Assembly (NCBI GenBank): GCA_963702935.1
Contig: OY969772.1
Span: 2,356,001 to 2,420,000 of the forward strand
DNA: 64,000 nucleotides
DNA from: DAOTWA01 sp963702935
GTDB taxonomy: Bacteria > Chloroflexota > Anaerolineae > Anaerolineales > Anaerolineaceae
Reading direction: 5' to 3'
Under the pieces are notes generated by a model, which worked only from the letters and a program-made list of their open reading frames with translations, did no database searches and was not told the DNA's origin. Positions within the stretch are counted from its first letter, which is position 1; every line of letters starts with the position of its first letter. This document shows positions 53,635-62,983 of this stretch, piece by piece. Position numbers and translations under genes: made by a program.

Positions 53635-54587
53635 GTAAAATTCTTACTGTTATCACCACCACTTATAATTCATCCAGATACTTGCCCCTTTACTTTGAGA
53701 AAATTCTAAATTTGGAAGGGTTAAGTGATTTCCAATTCGTTTTGGTAATGAACGTCCCTGATGCGGAAGAGAGAGAAATCGCAAGTATCTATAAGCACAA
53801 ATATCCAGACTTGTTTAATGTCGTTGAAGTTCCCGAACGCGAGACAATTGGAAGATCAGTCAACCGTGGTTTTTCTTATGTGGGCACACCTTATTGCTCT
53901 TTTTTGGACGTAGATGACGTTCGGGAAAGGAGCTCATTTTTAAGGCAGATTAATGTGCTTGAATCTAATCCCTATGTAGATTTCACATATGGCGATTTTA
54001 TAATGGTGGATCAAATGGGAAAGGAAGAGGGTGTGTATTACTCCACACCCGAATTTGAGCCAATTGAATTTCGGAAAAATTCGTGGGCCAGCCCTTCTCA
54101 GTTGTTTCGAACTTCGATCTTGGCCAAAATCGGTGGATTTGATGAACAATTCCGTTCTGCGGGGGATAGGGATTTTAATATACGTTGTGCTTTCCACTGC
54201 GAATTTAAAAAAACGCCGGGTGTTATCCTTTATTACACTCGCTATAGAAAAAGCCAGAGTGCTAGTAGCTTAACCATTGGAAGAATCAAATCGGTAGGCA
54301 TTGATCTGAGATATGGTTATTATGATGATATACTGTCTAGCCCCAAGAAAAGATTTAAATATGTTGGGAAAGTACGTAGATACCGACTCGATGATTTACA
54401 AATTAATGGGAAGTGGTATTCGATCGCTCAATTTCTGCCTGATGGAATTGTCCGTCAATCTCCTCCGAGGGGATTTGAAATTCAATGGCGGTATAAGAAA
54501 ATAATGTCTCAAATGTCTCAGATTCTACCTCGGCAGCTTTATCACAATTATCTATCTAAAATATTTTCCCCTTGTAGACTTCGATAA
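53631..54587 (+). CDS. Glycosyltransferase family 2
   Basis: A 318-residue GT-A enzyme. The N-terminal LTVITTTYNSSRYLPLYFEK, the metal-binding SFLDVDDVRERSSFL and the acceptor region IGGFDEQFRSAGDRDFNIR are visible. The last 100 residues are basic and may touch the membrane. It adds one sugar of the repeat unit. The start overlaps the previous stop. Confidence 0.88.
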   Translation: MSKILTVITTTYNSSRYLPLYFEKILNLEGLSDFQFVLVMNVPDAEEREIASIYKHKYPDLFNVVEVPERETIGRSVNRGFSYVGTPYCSFLDVDDVRERSSFLRQINVLESNPYVDFTYGDFIMVDQMGKEEGVYYSTPEFEPIEFRKNSWASPSQLFRTSILAKIGGFDEQFRSAGDRDFNIRCAFHCEFKKTPGVILYYTRYRKSQSASSLTIGRIKSVGIDLRYGYYDDILSSPKKRFKYVGKVRRYRLDDLQINGKWYSIAQFLPDGIVRQSPPRGFEIQWRYKKIMSQMSQILPRQLYHNYLSKIFSPCRLR

Positions 54588-54606
54588 TCTCCCATAGATT
54601 GTATGA

Positions 54607-56058
54607 TTGTTCCTTAGTTGTCGAGCTTTTATTGATCAACTTTTTAGAGCCGGCGAATTCACATTGGATATTATTCGCTATTTTTTCCCAATTTCATTGG
54701 CCTTCTATTTCTTGTGGAGGGCGCGCAAACAACGCCTCTTCTTGCTGGGCATTCCCTTCCTGCAGGTAATGGGAGAATCGGTGTTCTTTGAAAATGCCCA
54801 GATATTTTGGATGCCGGGCAGGCTCGGCAGGCCTTTATTGATCCTTTTATGGGTTTTTGTGGCCTGGTTGTTTGTTCGAGTGGAGCAGCTTGGGAGGGAG
54901 CACAAGAAATTTACCCTGGGGAGCCTGTTTGGACCGCGCCTGGTCTTTCCAGATGAGCTGTTTGTGCTGATATTAGTGCTCGTCTGGGGGATTAATTTTT
55001 CAATAAGCTATACCCAATCATCCGTCTCGACGCAACCGGCGTTGCAATATGGCGCCATGTTTGTGGGGTATTTATTATTACGCGGTATTTTTGCCCATAC
55101 AAGCAAAAAGGATATACTGGATTTCCTTGACGCCCTGATTGTGGTGAATACGCTTGCCAACATACTCTATATCTTGCACTCCGGGTTTCATTTGCCGATC
55201 TATTTGTCGGAGAACTACCAGGAAACATATCTGGCCGGAGCATTAATCATCCGAACTTTTTGGGTAGCGCCTAAATTCAACAGCCTGGCAGTGGTTTCCA
55301 TTTTAAGCAAATCCCAATGGAATGTAAAAACGATAGCTACCCTTCTACTTACCCTGGCGGGTTATTACTTTACTTATACCAGGAGCTTTATTATCGGTGT
55401 GTCGCTTTTATTCATCCTTTCACAAGTGTTCCTGGCGATTAAGAACAGGAAAAACGTGAAACGGGTGTTAATAACGATTTCGGTGTTTACCCTGGCGGGG
55501 GTGGCTGGTTTTAACATATTAAATCGCTATTACCCGCAGAGTCTGAACTTTTTCTCGCAAAGATTCAACCAATTATCTTCCAGTGGAATTTATGGGGAAG
55601 GCAGCTCTTTTGTAATCAGGATGAATTATCTTGAGGAGACATTCCAGATGGTAGAACAGGTGAATCCAATTTTGGGCATTGGTTTTATCGACCCAGAAAC
55701 GAGCGCCCGGTCTGCTTATGCCACTAATCATACTGCCGATAACCTTTTCATTGGGGTTGTCTATCGGTATGGCATGATCGGAGTTATTTGTTTCCTGGGA
55801 TTGCTTGGTTTGGGGGCCTGGCGGGCATTGAGGAGGTATTTTATCTCTTTTGAGCCTGATGCGTGGATATGGCTGGCATGTTCCCTTTGGATCATTGGCC
55901 TGGCTTTTGAAAGTTTAATTTCGTGGACTCTCCTGGATCCAAGAAATTTTGCGTTGGCCTTATGGATGTTTGCCCTGGTGGAATCAAAATCAGCTAGAAG
56001 GAAAATAACTGTAAGTGCTCGACCAAATCTCGTCCTCGCGGGTATTGCTGGTCGATGA
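54607..56058 (+). CDS. O-antigen polymerase/ligase-like membrane protein
   Basis: A protein of up to 483 residues with ten or more hydrophobic segments, a large loop between about residues 300 and 400 with NRYYPQSLNFFSQRFNQLSS and the GSSFVIRMNYLEETFQM region, and GIGFIDPETSARSAYATNHT near the C-terminus. This resembles Wzy/WaaL proteins. The start is uncertain: the frame begins with TTG 54607 and no ATG is near. Wzy with a Wzm/Wzt exporter is unusual, so a ligase role is as likely as polymerisation. The 140 bases after it show only a weak hairpin. Confidence 0.75.
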   Translation: MFLSCRAFIDQLFRAGEFTLDIIRYFFPISLAFYFLWRARKQRLFLLGIPFLQVMGESVFFENAQIFWMPGRLGRPLLILLWVFVAWLFVRVEQLGREHKKFTLGSLFGPRLVFPDELFVLILVLVWGINFSISYTQSSVSTQPALQYGAMFVGYLLLRGIFAHTSKKDILDFLDALIVVNTLANILYILHSGFHLPIYLSENYQETYLAGALIIRTFWVAPKFNSLAVVSILSKSQWNVKTIATLLLTLAGYYFTYTRSFIIGVSLLFILSQVFLAIKNRKNVKRVLITISVFTLAGVAGFNILNRYYPQSLNFFSQRFNQLSSSGIYGEGSSFVIRMNYLEETFQMVEQVNPILGIGFIDPETSARSAYATNHTADNLFIGVVYRYGMIGVICFLGLLGLGAWRALRRYFISFEPDAWIWLACSLWIIGLAFESLISWTLLDPRNFALALWMFALVESKSARRKITVSARPNLVLAGIAGR

Positions 56059-56198
56059 TATTTCTGCCCATCACTAAGGATCATTAGCTAAAAACTCACT
56101 TTACATGAAGGGGCTATACCTCAGTGGAGGTTCCCATTAGGGGTTTTTCTGTTCGTTCGTTTTACAATAATGATCGGTTCAGTTGATGGAGGTAGTCA

Positions 56199-56828
56199 AT
56201 GCAACATTATGACGAGAAATATTTTGTCAAGCAGAAGAAAAGGGGAGAGCTGGCAGCGGCAGTTAATCTTTTCCTTTTTTCCCCATTTATCCATAATTCT
56301 GATGTGGTTTTGGATTTCGGTTGCGGGGGAGGATATTTATTAAATCAACTCAAGCCGCTGTGTAAAGAGGTGTATGGTGTGGAGATTAACCCCGCTGCAC
56401 GGGTAGAAGCGAAACGGTTAGGTATTGATACATTTGAAAATGTTGAAGAGTTATCAGATGCGTCTTTAGATATTGTCATCTCAAATCACGCGCTTGAACA
56501 CATAACAAATCCTTATGGGGTACTGGTCAATATTCGGGAGAAGATGAAAAAAAGTGGAGAAATCATTTGTGTTGTTCCCCATCAATCCTGTGGTGAGCCA
56601 TTCGTAAAAGGGGACCGTAATCAGCACCTCTACACCTGGAATCCAATGACATTGGGGAATCTATTCTCTGTTGCAGGTTTTGATATCGAAAAAGTCGATG
56701 TGATCCGCCACAAGTGGATTCCCAACTACACTTTCTGGTACGGGCAGTTAGGCGAAAAAAGATTTCGGTTTCTTTCAAAGGTATGGGCTTATTTTAACTC
56801 ACAATTATCAAGTACGCGTTATAGCTAA
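56199..56828 (+). CDS. SAM-dependent methyltransferase
   Basis: A 209-residue class I methyltransferase. Motif I is VLDFGCGGGYLLNQLKP, the acidic motif II is VYGVEINPAAR, and ISNHALEHITNPYGVLVNIR marks the Methyltransf_11 group. GGAGG lies upstream. It may methylate a polymer sugar; in Wzm/Wzt systems a terminal methyl group can be the chain-length signal read by the Wzt C-terminal domain. Confidence 0.87.
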   Translation: MQHYDEKYFVKQKKRGELAAAVNLFLFSPFIHNSDVVLDFGCGGGYLLNQLKPLCKEVYGVEINPAARVEAKRLGIDTFENVEELSDASLDIVISNHALEHITNPYGVLVNIREKMKKSGEIICVVPHQSCGEPFVKGDRNQHLYTWNPMTLGNLFSVAGFDIEKVDVIRHKWIPNYTFWYGQLGEKRFRFLSKVWAYFNSQLSSTRYS

Positions 56829-56842
56829 AAACCTAACATAGA

Positions 56843-58043
56843 ATGACATTAACAGCATTACTAATTAATGATATCCCCACTCATCATCAATTGCCATTAG
56901 CCCAAGAGTTACACCGATTTCTCGGTGACGATTTTCGCTTTGCTTGCTATAGACCAGTTTCCGACGAACGCACGGCAATTGGTTGGCAGGATATGGGTCA
57001 AGGATTCCCCTGGATGATTCGAGCCTGGGAAATGAAGGAATTGAGGAAAGAGTACGAGCGTTGGCTGATCGAAAGTGACGTGGTGATCGGTTTCCCGGAT
57101 GATTGGCGCTATCTCAAAGAGCGTCTATCGATGGGCAAATTTTGTTTGCCGGCCACTGAACGCCCTTTGAAACCATCCAGCCCTCTTTGGGGTTGGCCGC
57201 CGGCCCACCGCAATAAAACCTGGTTGCGCCATGTATTGTCATATTATCGTGGTAAGGCTCAGCAGATTCGCCGTTGGCGCGAGATTGATTCGCCCTACTG
57301 TCATGCGTTAGCTATTGGCGCTTACAGCCCGTGGGATTTGCAGCGTTTGGGTGTATTTAAAGGCCGCATGTGGACCTACGGTTATTTCACCGAAGTGCCC
57401 TCCACTCCACCCGTGCAGCGAACCGGTGAGCCGGTGGAAATTCTATGGGCCGGGCGTATGCTGGATTGGAAGCGGGTGGATGTGTTGATCAGGGCTTGCG
57501 GAATCTTGAAAGAAAGCGGTTGGGATTTCCACTTAACTCTGATTGGCGATGGGCCTGAAAAAGCATCACTCGAGCGGCTGGTTGTGGAGCTGGGATTGCA
57601 GAGTGTGGTTTCCATGCTCCCGCCGGTCAGTCCCCAGGAGGTGCGCCGGGCGATGCGATCTGCGTACATCTACGTTCTTCCCAGTACCCAGGAAGAGGGT
57701 TGGAGCGCCGTGATCGGCGAGGCGATGGCAGAAGGTTGCGCGGTGATTTCTACGCGCGGGGCCGGAGCAGCTCCGCTGTTGATACAACCCGGAAAAACCG
57801 GTTACTTGTTCCCGGTGGATGATATCGAAAGTCTGGCCGGATATCTCAGAGGAGTTGGTGAGTAATCCTGAGAAAGTACAAGAGATGGGGAGACAGGCGT
57901 GGGAGCTCATGCGCTCCACCTGGAGCCCGGCTGTAGCAGCGGAACGGCTGGTGAGTTTGGCTTATGGCTTGTTAGATCGCGCTCCAATGCCAGCATACAC
58001 CGATGGGCCGTGCTCGCCAGCGATGGTTGTGGAGCCGGAATAA
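56843..58043 (+). CDS. Glycosyltransferase family 4-like (one frameshift)
   Basis: GT-B enzyme with EPVEILWAGRMLDWKRVDVL as the start of the C-terminal domain and STQEEGWSAVIGEAMAEGCA as the nucleotide-sugar motif (E-x7-E). The frame ends at 57865, but one extra base near 57850 lets it continue as ELVSNPEKVQEMGRQAWELM to 58043, about 399 residues. The N-terminal half is unlike common GT4 proteins. Confidence 0.83.
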
Positions 58044-58058
58044 CGTTGGGATAAAACA

Positions 58059-59349
58059 ATGGGAGATCGCCTTCGAGTCCTATGGATGGTCAACGTGCCT
58101 TTCCCGGCGATGAGCGAGCGCTGGAAGCATCTCTCGATGATTACCGGTTGGTGGCTGGTTGCAGGGGCGGAGTGGCTTTCGAAACGCGACGTAGAGTTAA
58201 CTGTAGCCTATCGAGATTCTTTCTATTAATAGAATTGATTGTTTCAGAAAAGGGGATATTAACTACGTCATTTACCCTGAAAGTATCCCCCTGAAATTTC
58301 ATAACATCACCCCTTCTCTTTTTAAACTTTATAGACGTTTATACCGCAGAATTCCTACGTCCATGCGGCCGAAATTTTCAAACGGAAATGACATGGGCCT
58401 TATTCAGAAGATAGATCCTCAATTGATCCATATTCATGGAACGGAACGAGAATATGGTCTGGTCACGAAGAATATTCACATCCCAAGCTTGATCACAGTT
58501 CAAGGATTAATGACAGCCTACCTAATAAACTATTGGGGGACATTGCCCCCTGAAAAATGCGCCCAGTTTAAAGAATTAAATTATCGTTATAGAGATATGA
58601 ACAAGCGAGCCAGGATTGAGCGAAGGATTTTTCGGGAAAACGCTTATTTTACTGGCAGGACCGAGTGGGACAAAGTCTGGACTCATGTTCTGAACCCACA
58701 AGGCAACTATTATGATGATGGTGCTAGAATTTTGCGCGATGACTTCTACAATAAACATTGGTCGATCGATAAAATTTGTCGCCACACAGTTTATACTACG
58801 GTAACACTCCAACCTTATAAAGGGCTTGAGGTTTTGTTATATGCACTGCGCTATCTGATCGAGCAGATTCCAGATATACGGTTAAGATTGGCCGGAAATA
58901 TTTCAAATCGAGGTTATGGGAAATATATACGGGAGCTTATTAATGATTTGGAACTGGCGAAGCATGTCACTGTGCTAGGATTTCTTCGTTCTGATGTGAT
59001 TGCCGCGGAATTATCCTCCTCGCACGTTTATGTTCTGCCTTCCATGAGTGAGAACAGCCCTAACAGCCTGGCAGAAGCTCAAATGATCGGAACTCCCTGT
59101 GTAGCTTCCTATGTAGGCGGTGTTCCCTCGATGGTAGAAGATGGGAAAACCGGGCTGCTCTTTCCCAAAGGAGACCCTGCTATGCTGGCAGACGCTGTAA
59201 AAAGAATCTTTGAGGACAATGAATTGGCGTGTTCTCTTTCGATGAACGAGCGCAAAATGGCATTGGAACGACACGATCCAGAAAAGATTACAACAATATT
59301 AATGGACATTTACACACAAGTGCTCACACAGCAACAAGATCATGGCTAG
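58059..59349 (+). CDS. Glycosyltransferase family 4 (one frameshift)
   Basis: The gene starts at ATG 58059 (RLRVLWMVNVPFPAMSERWK), 15 bases after the previous stop, and runs into a stop near 58229. One extra T near 58227 restores INRIDCFRKGDINYVIYPE, which joins the frame seen from 58363 on; corrected length is 429 residues. The C-terminal half has YKGLEVLLYALRYLIEQIPD and SMSENSPNSLAEAQMIGTP, typical GT4 motifs. Taking 58363 as start would lose the N-terminal Rossmann domain. Confidence 0.85.
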
Positions 59350-59956
59350 TCTGGTTCACCAAAAGGCCGTAAATCGAATAGATTCATTTTGGCAGCACCT
59401 CGCTTTGTTGTCTAGCACTCTTGCAGGACGTTTTCAAGCGAGGTTGTGGGGCATTGAGTTGGGTGTGAATAGTCTATTTTATGGGGTGCCCCAATTCAAA
59501 AACGTTCCTGATGCCTCTATCATCATTGGCGCAAACTGCAGATTTCGCTCCGCGAGCTGGTCCAACATGGCGGGGATTAATCGCCCCTGTATGCTCAGTA
59601 CGCTTCGTCCAAAGGCAAGTCTTGTAATCGGATCGGGGTGCGGATTTAGTGGAACGGTGATCGCTGCCGCTGAACATATCCGCATTGGGAACAATGTCAT
59701 GTGCGGGGCAAACACTTTCATCTCTGATACCGATTGGCATTCCGTGGGGATCGAAGAGCGCCGCACCCATCGTCCGGGCTCAACCTCACCGGTTATTATC
59801 GAGGATAATACCTGGCTGGGGTTGAATGTGGTTGTTCTGAAAGGGGTGACGATCGGCGAGAATTCTGTGATTGGGGCAGGGAGCATTGTTACCCATTCCA
59901 TTCCTGCCGGCGTGTTGGCTGCCGGGCAGCCGGCGCGGGTTATCCGCGAATTGTAA
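59342..59956 (+). CDS. Hexapeptide-repeat acyltransferase
   Basis: A 204-residue left-handed beta-helix protein with repeats through IIIGANCRFRSASWSNMAGI, IVSDT-like FISDTDWHSVGIEERRTH and LGLNVVVLKGVTIGENSVIG, ending in AAGQPARVIREL. The layout is that of WbbJ/maltose acetyltransferase-like enzymes. It overlaps the previous gene by eight bases and probably acetylates a polymer sugar. Confidence 0.87.
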   Translation: MASLVHQKAVNRIDSFWQHLALLSSTLAGRFQARLWGIELGVNSLFYGVPQFKNVPDASIIIGANCRFRSASWSNMAGINRPCMLSTLRPKASLVIGSGCGFSGTVIAAAEHIRIGNNVMCGANTFISDTDWHSVGIEERRTHRPGSTSPVIIEDNTWLGLNVVVLKGVTIGENSVIGAGSIVTHSIPAGVLAAGQPARVIREL

Positions 59957-59975
59957 GTTTTCCCTGAATGCATTT

Positions 59976-61193
59976 ATGAAGGATTCTACTAAACCCAATA
60001 TTTTGTTCATTGGTTTATTTGGGTTCCCAGATGGTATGGGAACCAGTCAGTATATTCGGCAACTTTCCTTGGGGCTGATTCGAGCTGGCTGCAATGTGCG
60101 TGTCGTTATACCAATTTTTACCGAAAGGGTCGAAAATCCTCACAATACCCGATCTGTTGGTTCGATCGATGGGATTGATTTTCTCTACACCACCGGTACC
60201 CCAATTCCGCCCACTAATCCCTTTTTACGAAAGTTTGCCCGCATCCGTGGAAAATGGGAAATCCCGATTTTGTTGTACACTTTATATAAGCGCAAACAGG
60301 TCGATTGTGTAATTCTTTACGGTAGGCCATATAAATTGTTGATCACCTGTCAAAGAGTGTGTAATTTCTTGGGTCTACCCTTGATCGCGCATATAACTGA
60401 ATGGATGGAGAGCCGCTCTGGAGTAACCACTAAAGAAACTGACGAATTTAAAAAATTCCACCAAGAAGTGTTTCAGCGAGTTTCCGGTGTTATTGCTATA
60501 TCGAGTGATATTGAGCATCGTGCGCTGGCAGCCGCAGAATCCTCACCAAAATCACTCCCTGTGATTCGCGTCCCCGTCGTCGCCAATTTTAAGGAATGGG
60601 AGGGAGTAAAGCCTGCACAGCGTGGAAAGCCATATATTCTATATTGCGCCAGTTTGGATGGTTATCTGGAGGATGCACTATTCGTTGTGAAGGCTTTTGG
60701 ATCATTGAAAGCGCCGAACCTAAGTTTGATAATGGTGGGCAAGGCATCTTTGAGTACTATTGAATTCATACACATTGCAGCTCAGCAGCAGGGATGTGAA
60801 GATTCGATACAACTCTATACTCATTATCTCCCAAACAGTGAACTGAATGCCCTATATGTTGGAGCACAAGCTCTTCTAGCCCCGCTTCATGATGATGAAA
60901 TTTCTCGAGCGAGATTTCCAAGCAAAATTGCTGGTTACCTTGCATCGGGGGTTCCTGTCGTATCTTGTAAAGTGGGCGAGGTAGCGCAGTATCTTGCGGA
61001 TAGAGAATTGGCGTTTCTTAGCCCACCAGATGATCTGCAAGCTTTTTCTAGCAAGATTTCCGAAGCTTTAACGCATCCAAGACGTAGAGAAATTGCGTTA
61101 TCAGGGCAACGAATTGCCCAAGAGCATTTTGATTGCTTTATGGAAGGGCAAAAGCTTGCAGATTTTTTAAAGGATATAATTCCAGAAAAATAG
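59976..61193 (+). CDS. Glycosyltransferase family 4
   Basis: ATG 59976 begins MKDSTKPNILFIGLFGFPDG; the frame is open further upstream inside the preceding gene. The 405-residue GT-B protein has GMGTSQYIRQLSLGLIRAGC, a central SGVIAISSDIEHRALAAAES and the C-terminal FPSKIAGYLASGVPVVSCKV in place of the usual E-x7-E motif, so catalytic details may differ. Part of the surface-polymer assembly set. Confidence 0.85.
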   Translation: MKDSTKPNILFIGLFGFPDGMGTSQYIRQLSLGLIRAGCNVRVVIPIFTERVENPHNTRSVGSIDGIDFLYTTGTPIPPTNPFLRKFARIRGKWEIPILLYTLYKRKQVDCVILYGRPYKLLITCQRVCNFLGLPLIAHITEWMESRSGVTTKETDEFKKFHQEVFQRVSGVIAISSDIEHRALAAAESSPKSLPVIRVPVVANFKEWEGVKPAQRGKPYILYCASLDGYLEDALFVVKAFGSLKAPNLSLIMVGKASLSTIEFIHIAAQQQGCEDSIQLYTHYLPNSELNALYVGAQALLAPLHDDEISRARFPSKIAGYLASGVPVVSCKVGEVAQYLADRELAFLSPPDDLQAFSSKISEALTHPRRREIALSGQRIAQEHFDCFMEGQKLADFLKDIIPEK

Positions 61194-61249
61194 TGAAGCG
61201 CCTTTTTTTGTGTTATAACGAATTCAATTTGTTAAATTGGAAAAGAACA

Positions 61250-62455
61250 ATGAAGATTTGTGTGGTAGGTCATGACGCCAGTGGTTTATGGGGAGAAGCT
61301 TTAGGAGGTGGAGAGCAACAAGTTGCCTTGATCGCTAAGGCAATGGCCGAAAGAGGGCATGAAGTGGTCTTTGTCCCTTTGGGCAACGCAGTTCCTCAAG
61401 AAAGAATAGGCAAGGTGGTTGTCAAGGCTGGTTATTTGAATAACGTAGGGCAACGTGGCTTGCGTTATTTTACTTACCGCATGCCTGAGCTTCGTCGTGT
61501 GCTTCGAGATGAGAAAGCCGACGTTTATTACATGCGGGGCGCAGGGATGTATTGGCCTACTGTGATCCAGGCAGCGAGAGAAACTGGTGGAATATCTTGG
61601 CTGGGGCTGGCCAGTGACCGCGATTTGGACCCTCGCAAAGCTAAAGTTTTATTTCCTTTTCTCCCCTCATATTTATTAGGTGTGTTAGCGCCTATTATGT
61701 ATAAGATGTTTTTTATAGGTCCTATAAGGTCTGTAGATTATGTGATCGCGCAGAATGAGTACCAAGCAGAATGGTGCCAGAAAAAGGGGATTAGGACTGT
61801 ATTAATACCCAATATGGTAGAACAACCCCCGTTTCACTTATTATCTCATAAGCCAAAATATGACGTGGTGTGGTGCGGGAGTGTGACAAGGGGTATTGTG
61901 CGGGATAAAGGGGTGGATCAACTCGTACAACTCAGTATAAAGCTGTCCAACAAAAAATTTGGGGCAGTAGGCGAACTCAGTTCTGATGTGATACAGGAGT
62001 ATGTTGGAAAATTGCGATCTATGCCAAATGTGGAATTATTAGGGGGAGTGTCACATTCTGCTGTTTTGGAGATCATCGCGAATTCACGGGTGGTGATTAA
62101 TACAGCCCCTTATGAAGGGTTTTCAAATGTAATGCTAGAGGCATGGTCATTAGGAAAGCCAGTGGTATCACTTAAGGTGAATCCTAATAGATTACTTGAT
62201 GAAGGGGGATTAGGATATTGCGCGAATGGAAGTTTGGATAAGATGAAAGACTATGTGGGTAAGTTGCTCAGCAATAACGAGGATTACGACGAGATTAGCG
62301 CGCGAAGCAGAAAATACGTGTTGATGAATCATTCTCCAGGTGAGATATGTCAAAGGCTCGAAGCATTATCTGGATCAATTCAGAGAGTGGATTTAAGGAG
62401 GAATCCATTAAGTTATGAAAATACAGTTTCCTGGGAACCTCATTCGGCTATTTAA
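61250..62455 (+). CDS. Glycosyltransferase family 4
   Basis: ATG 61250 begins MKICVVGHDASGLWGEALGG with the GGGEQQVALIAKAMAERGHE donor-site loop; 401 residues. The C-terminal motif TAPYEGFSNVMLEAWSLGKP holds the E-x7-E pair. Weak ribosome site (AAAAGAAC). The end overlaps the next gene by 41 bases. Confidence 0.88.
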   Translation: MKICVVGHDASGLWGEALGGGEQQVALIAKAMAERGHEVVFVPLGNAVPQERIGKVVVKAGYLNNVGQRGLRYFTYRMPELRRVLRDEKADVYYMRGAGMYWPTVIQAARETGGISWLGLASDRDLDPRKAKVLFPFLPSYLLGVLAPIMYKMFFIGPIRSVDYVIAQNEYQAEWCQKKGIRTVLIPNMVEQPPFHLLSHKPKYDVVWCGSVTRGIVRDKGVDQLVQLSIKLSNKKFGAVGELSSDVIQEYVGKLRSMPNVELLGGVSHSAVLEIIANSRVVINTAPYEGFSNVMLEAWSLGKPVVSLKVNPNRLLDEGGLGYCANGSLDKMKDYVGKLLSNNEDYDEISARSRKYVLMNHSPGEICQRLEALSGSIQRVDLRRNPLSYENTVSWEPHSAI

Positions 62456-62960
62456 TTATTGGATAATTTACAGAGGGGATAATGTTAGATATTTAAGATC
62501 ATTGGGTGCCAAAATTGATGGGAATAATGATATTCAGATTAATAGTTTCGGTAGTGAGCCGTGGTTGGTTGAGGTTGAAAATAATGTCACGATAACGGCT
62601 GGTGTGAAACTTATTACCCATGACGGTTCAAGCCGTTTGTTTCGTTCGAAGTTCCCTGAAATGAGCCGTTTTGGGAATCGCTTCGGAACAATTAGGATTT
62701 GTAATAATAGCTTTATTGGGGTAAATACGATCATTCTCCCTGGAGTTGTCATTGGTCCTGATGCGATTGTTGGCGCAGGCAGTGTTGTTACTAGAACCGT
62801 TCCCCAGGGAATGGTGGCGGCAGGAAATCCTGCGAAGGTAATATGTACATTAGAAGAATATGTACAAAAGTTTCAAAGTAAGATGGTTCCGATTCGATCA
62901 GAAGATAGAGGGTCATTAAGAAAAGAATTGACAATGATGTTCTGGGGCGAAGAGCGCTAG
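62415..62960 (+). CDS. Hexapeptide-repeat acyltransferase
   Basis: A 181-residue beta-helix protein; ITAGVKLITHDGSSRLFRSK, FIGVNTIILPGVVIGPDAIV and GAGSVVTRTVPQGMVAAGNP are typical of CysE/LacA-like acetyltransferases. AAGGAGG lies shortly before the start, inside the preceding gene. Third such enzyme in the locus. Confidence 0.87.
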   Translation: MKIQFPGNLIRLFNYWIIYRGDNVRYLRSLGAKIDGNNDIQINSFGSEPWLVEVENNVTITAGVKLITHDGSSRLFRSKFPEMSRFGNRFGTIRICNNSFIGVNTIILPGVVIGPDAIVGAGSVVTRTVPQGMVAAGNPAKVICTLEEYVQKFQSKMVPIRSEDRGSLRKELTMMFWGEER

Positions 62961-62983
62961 ACATACATTTGGCCAGCATTCCT

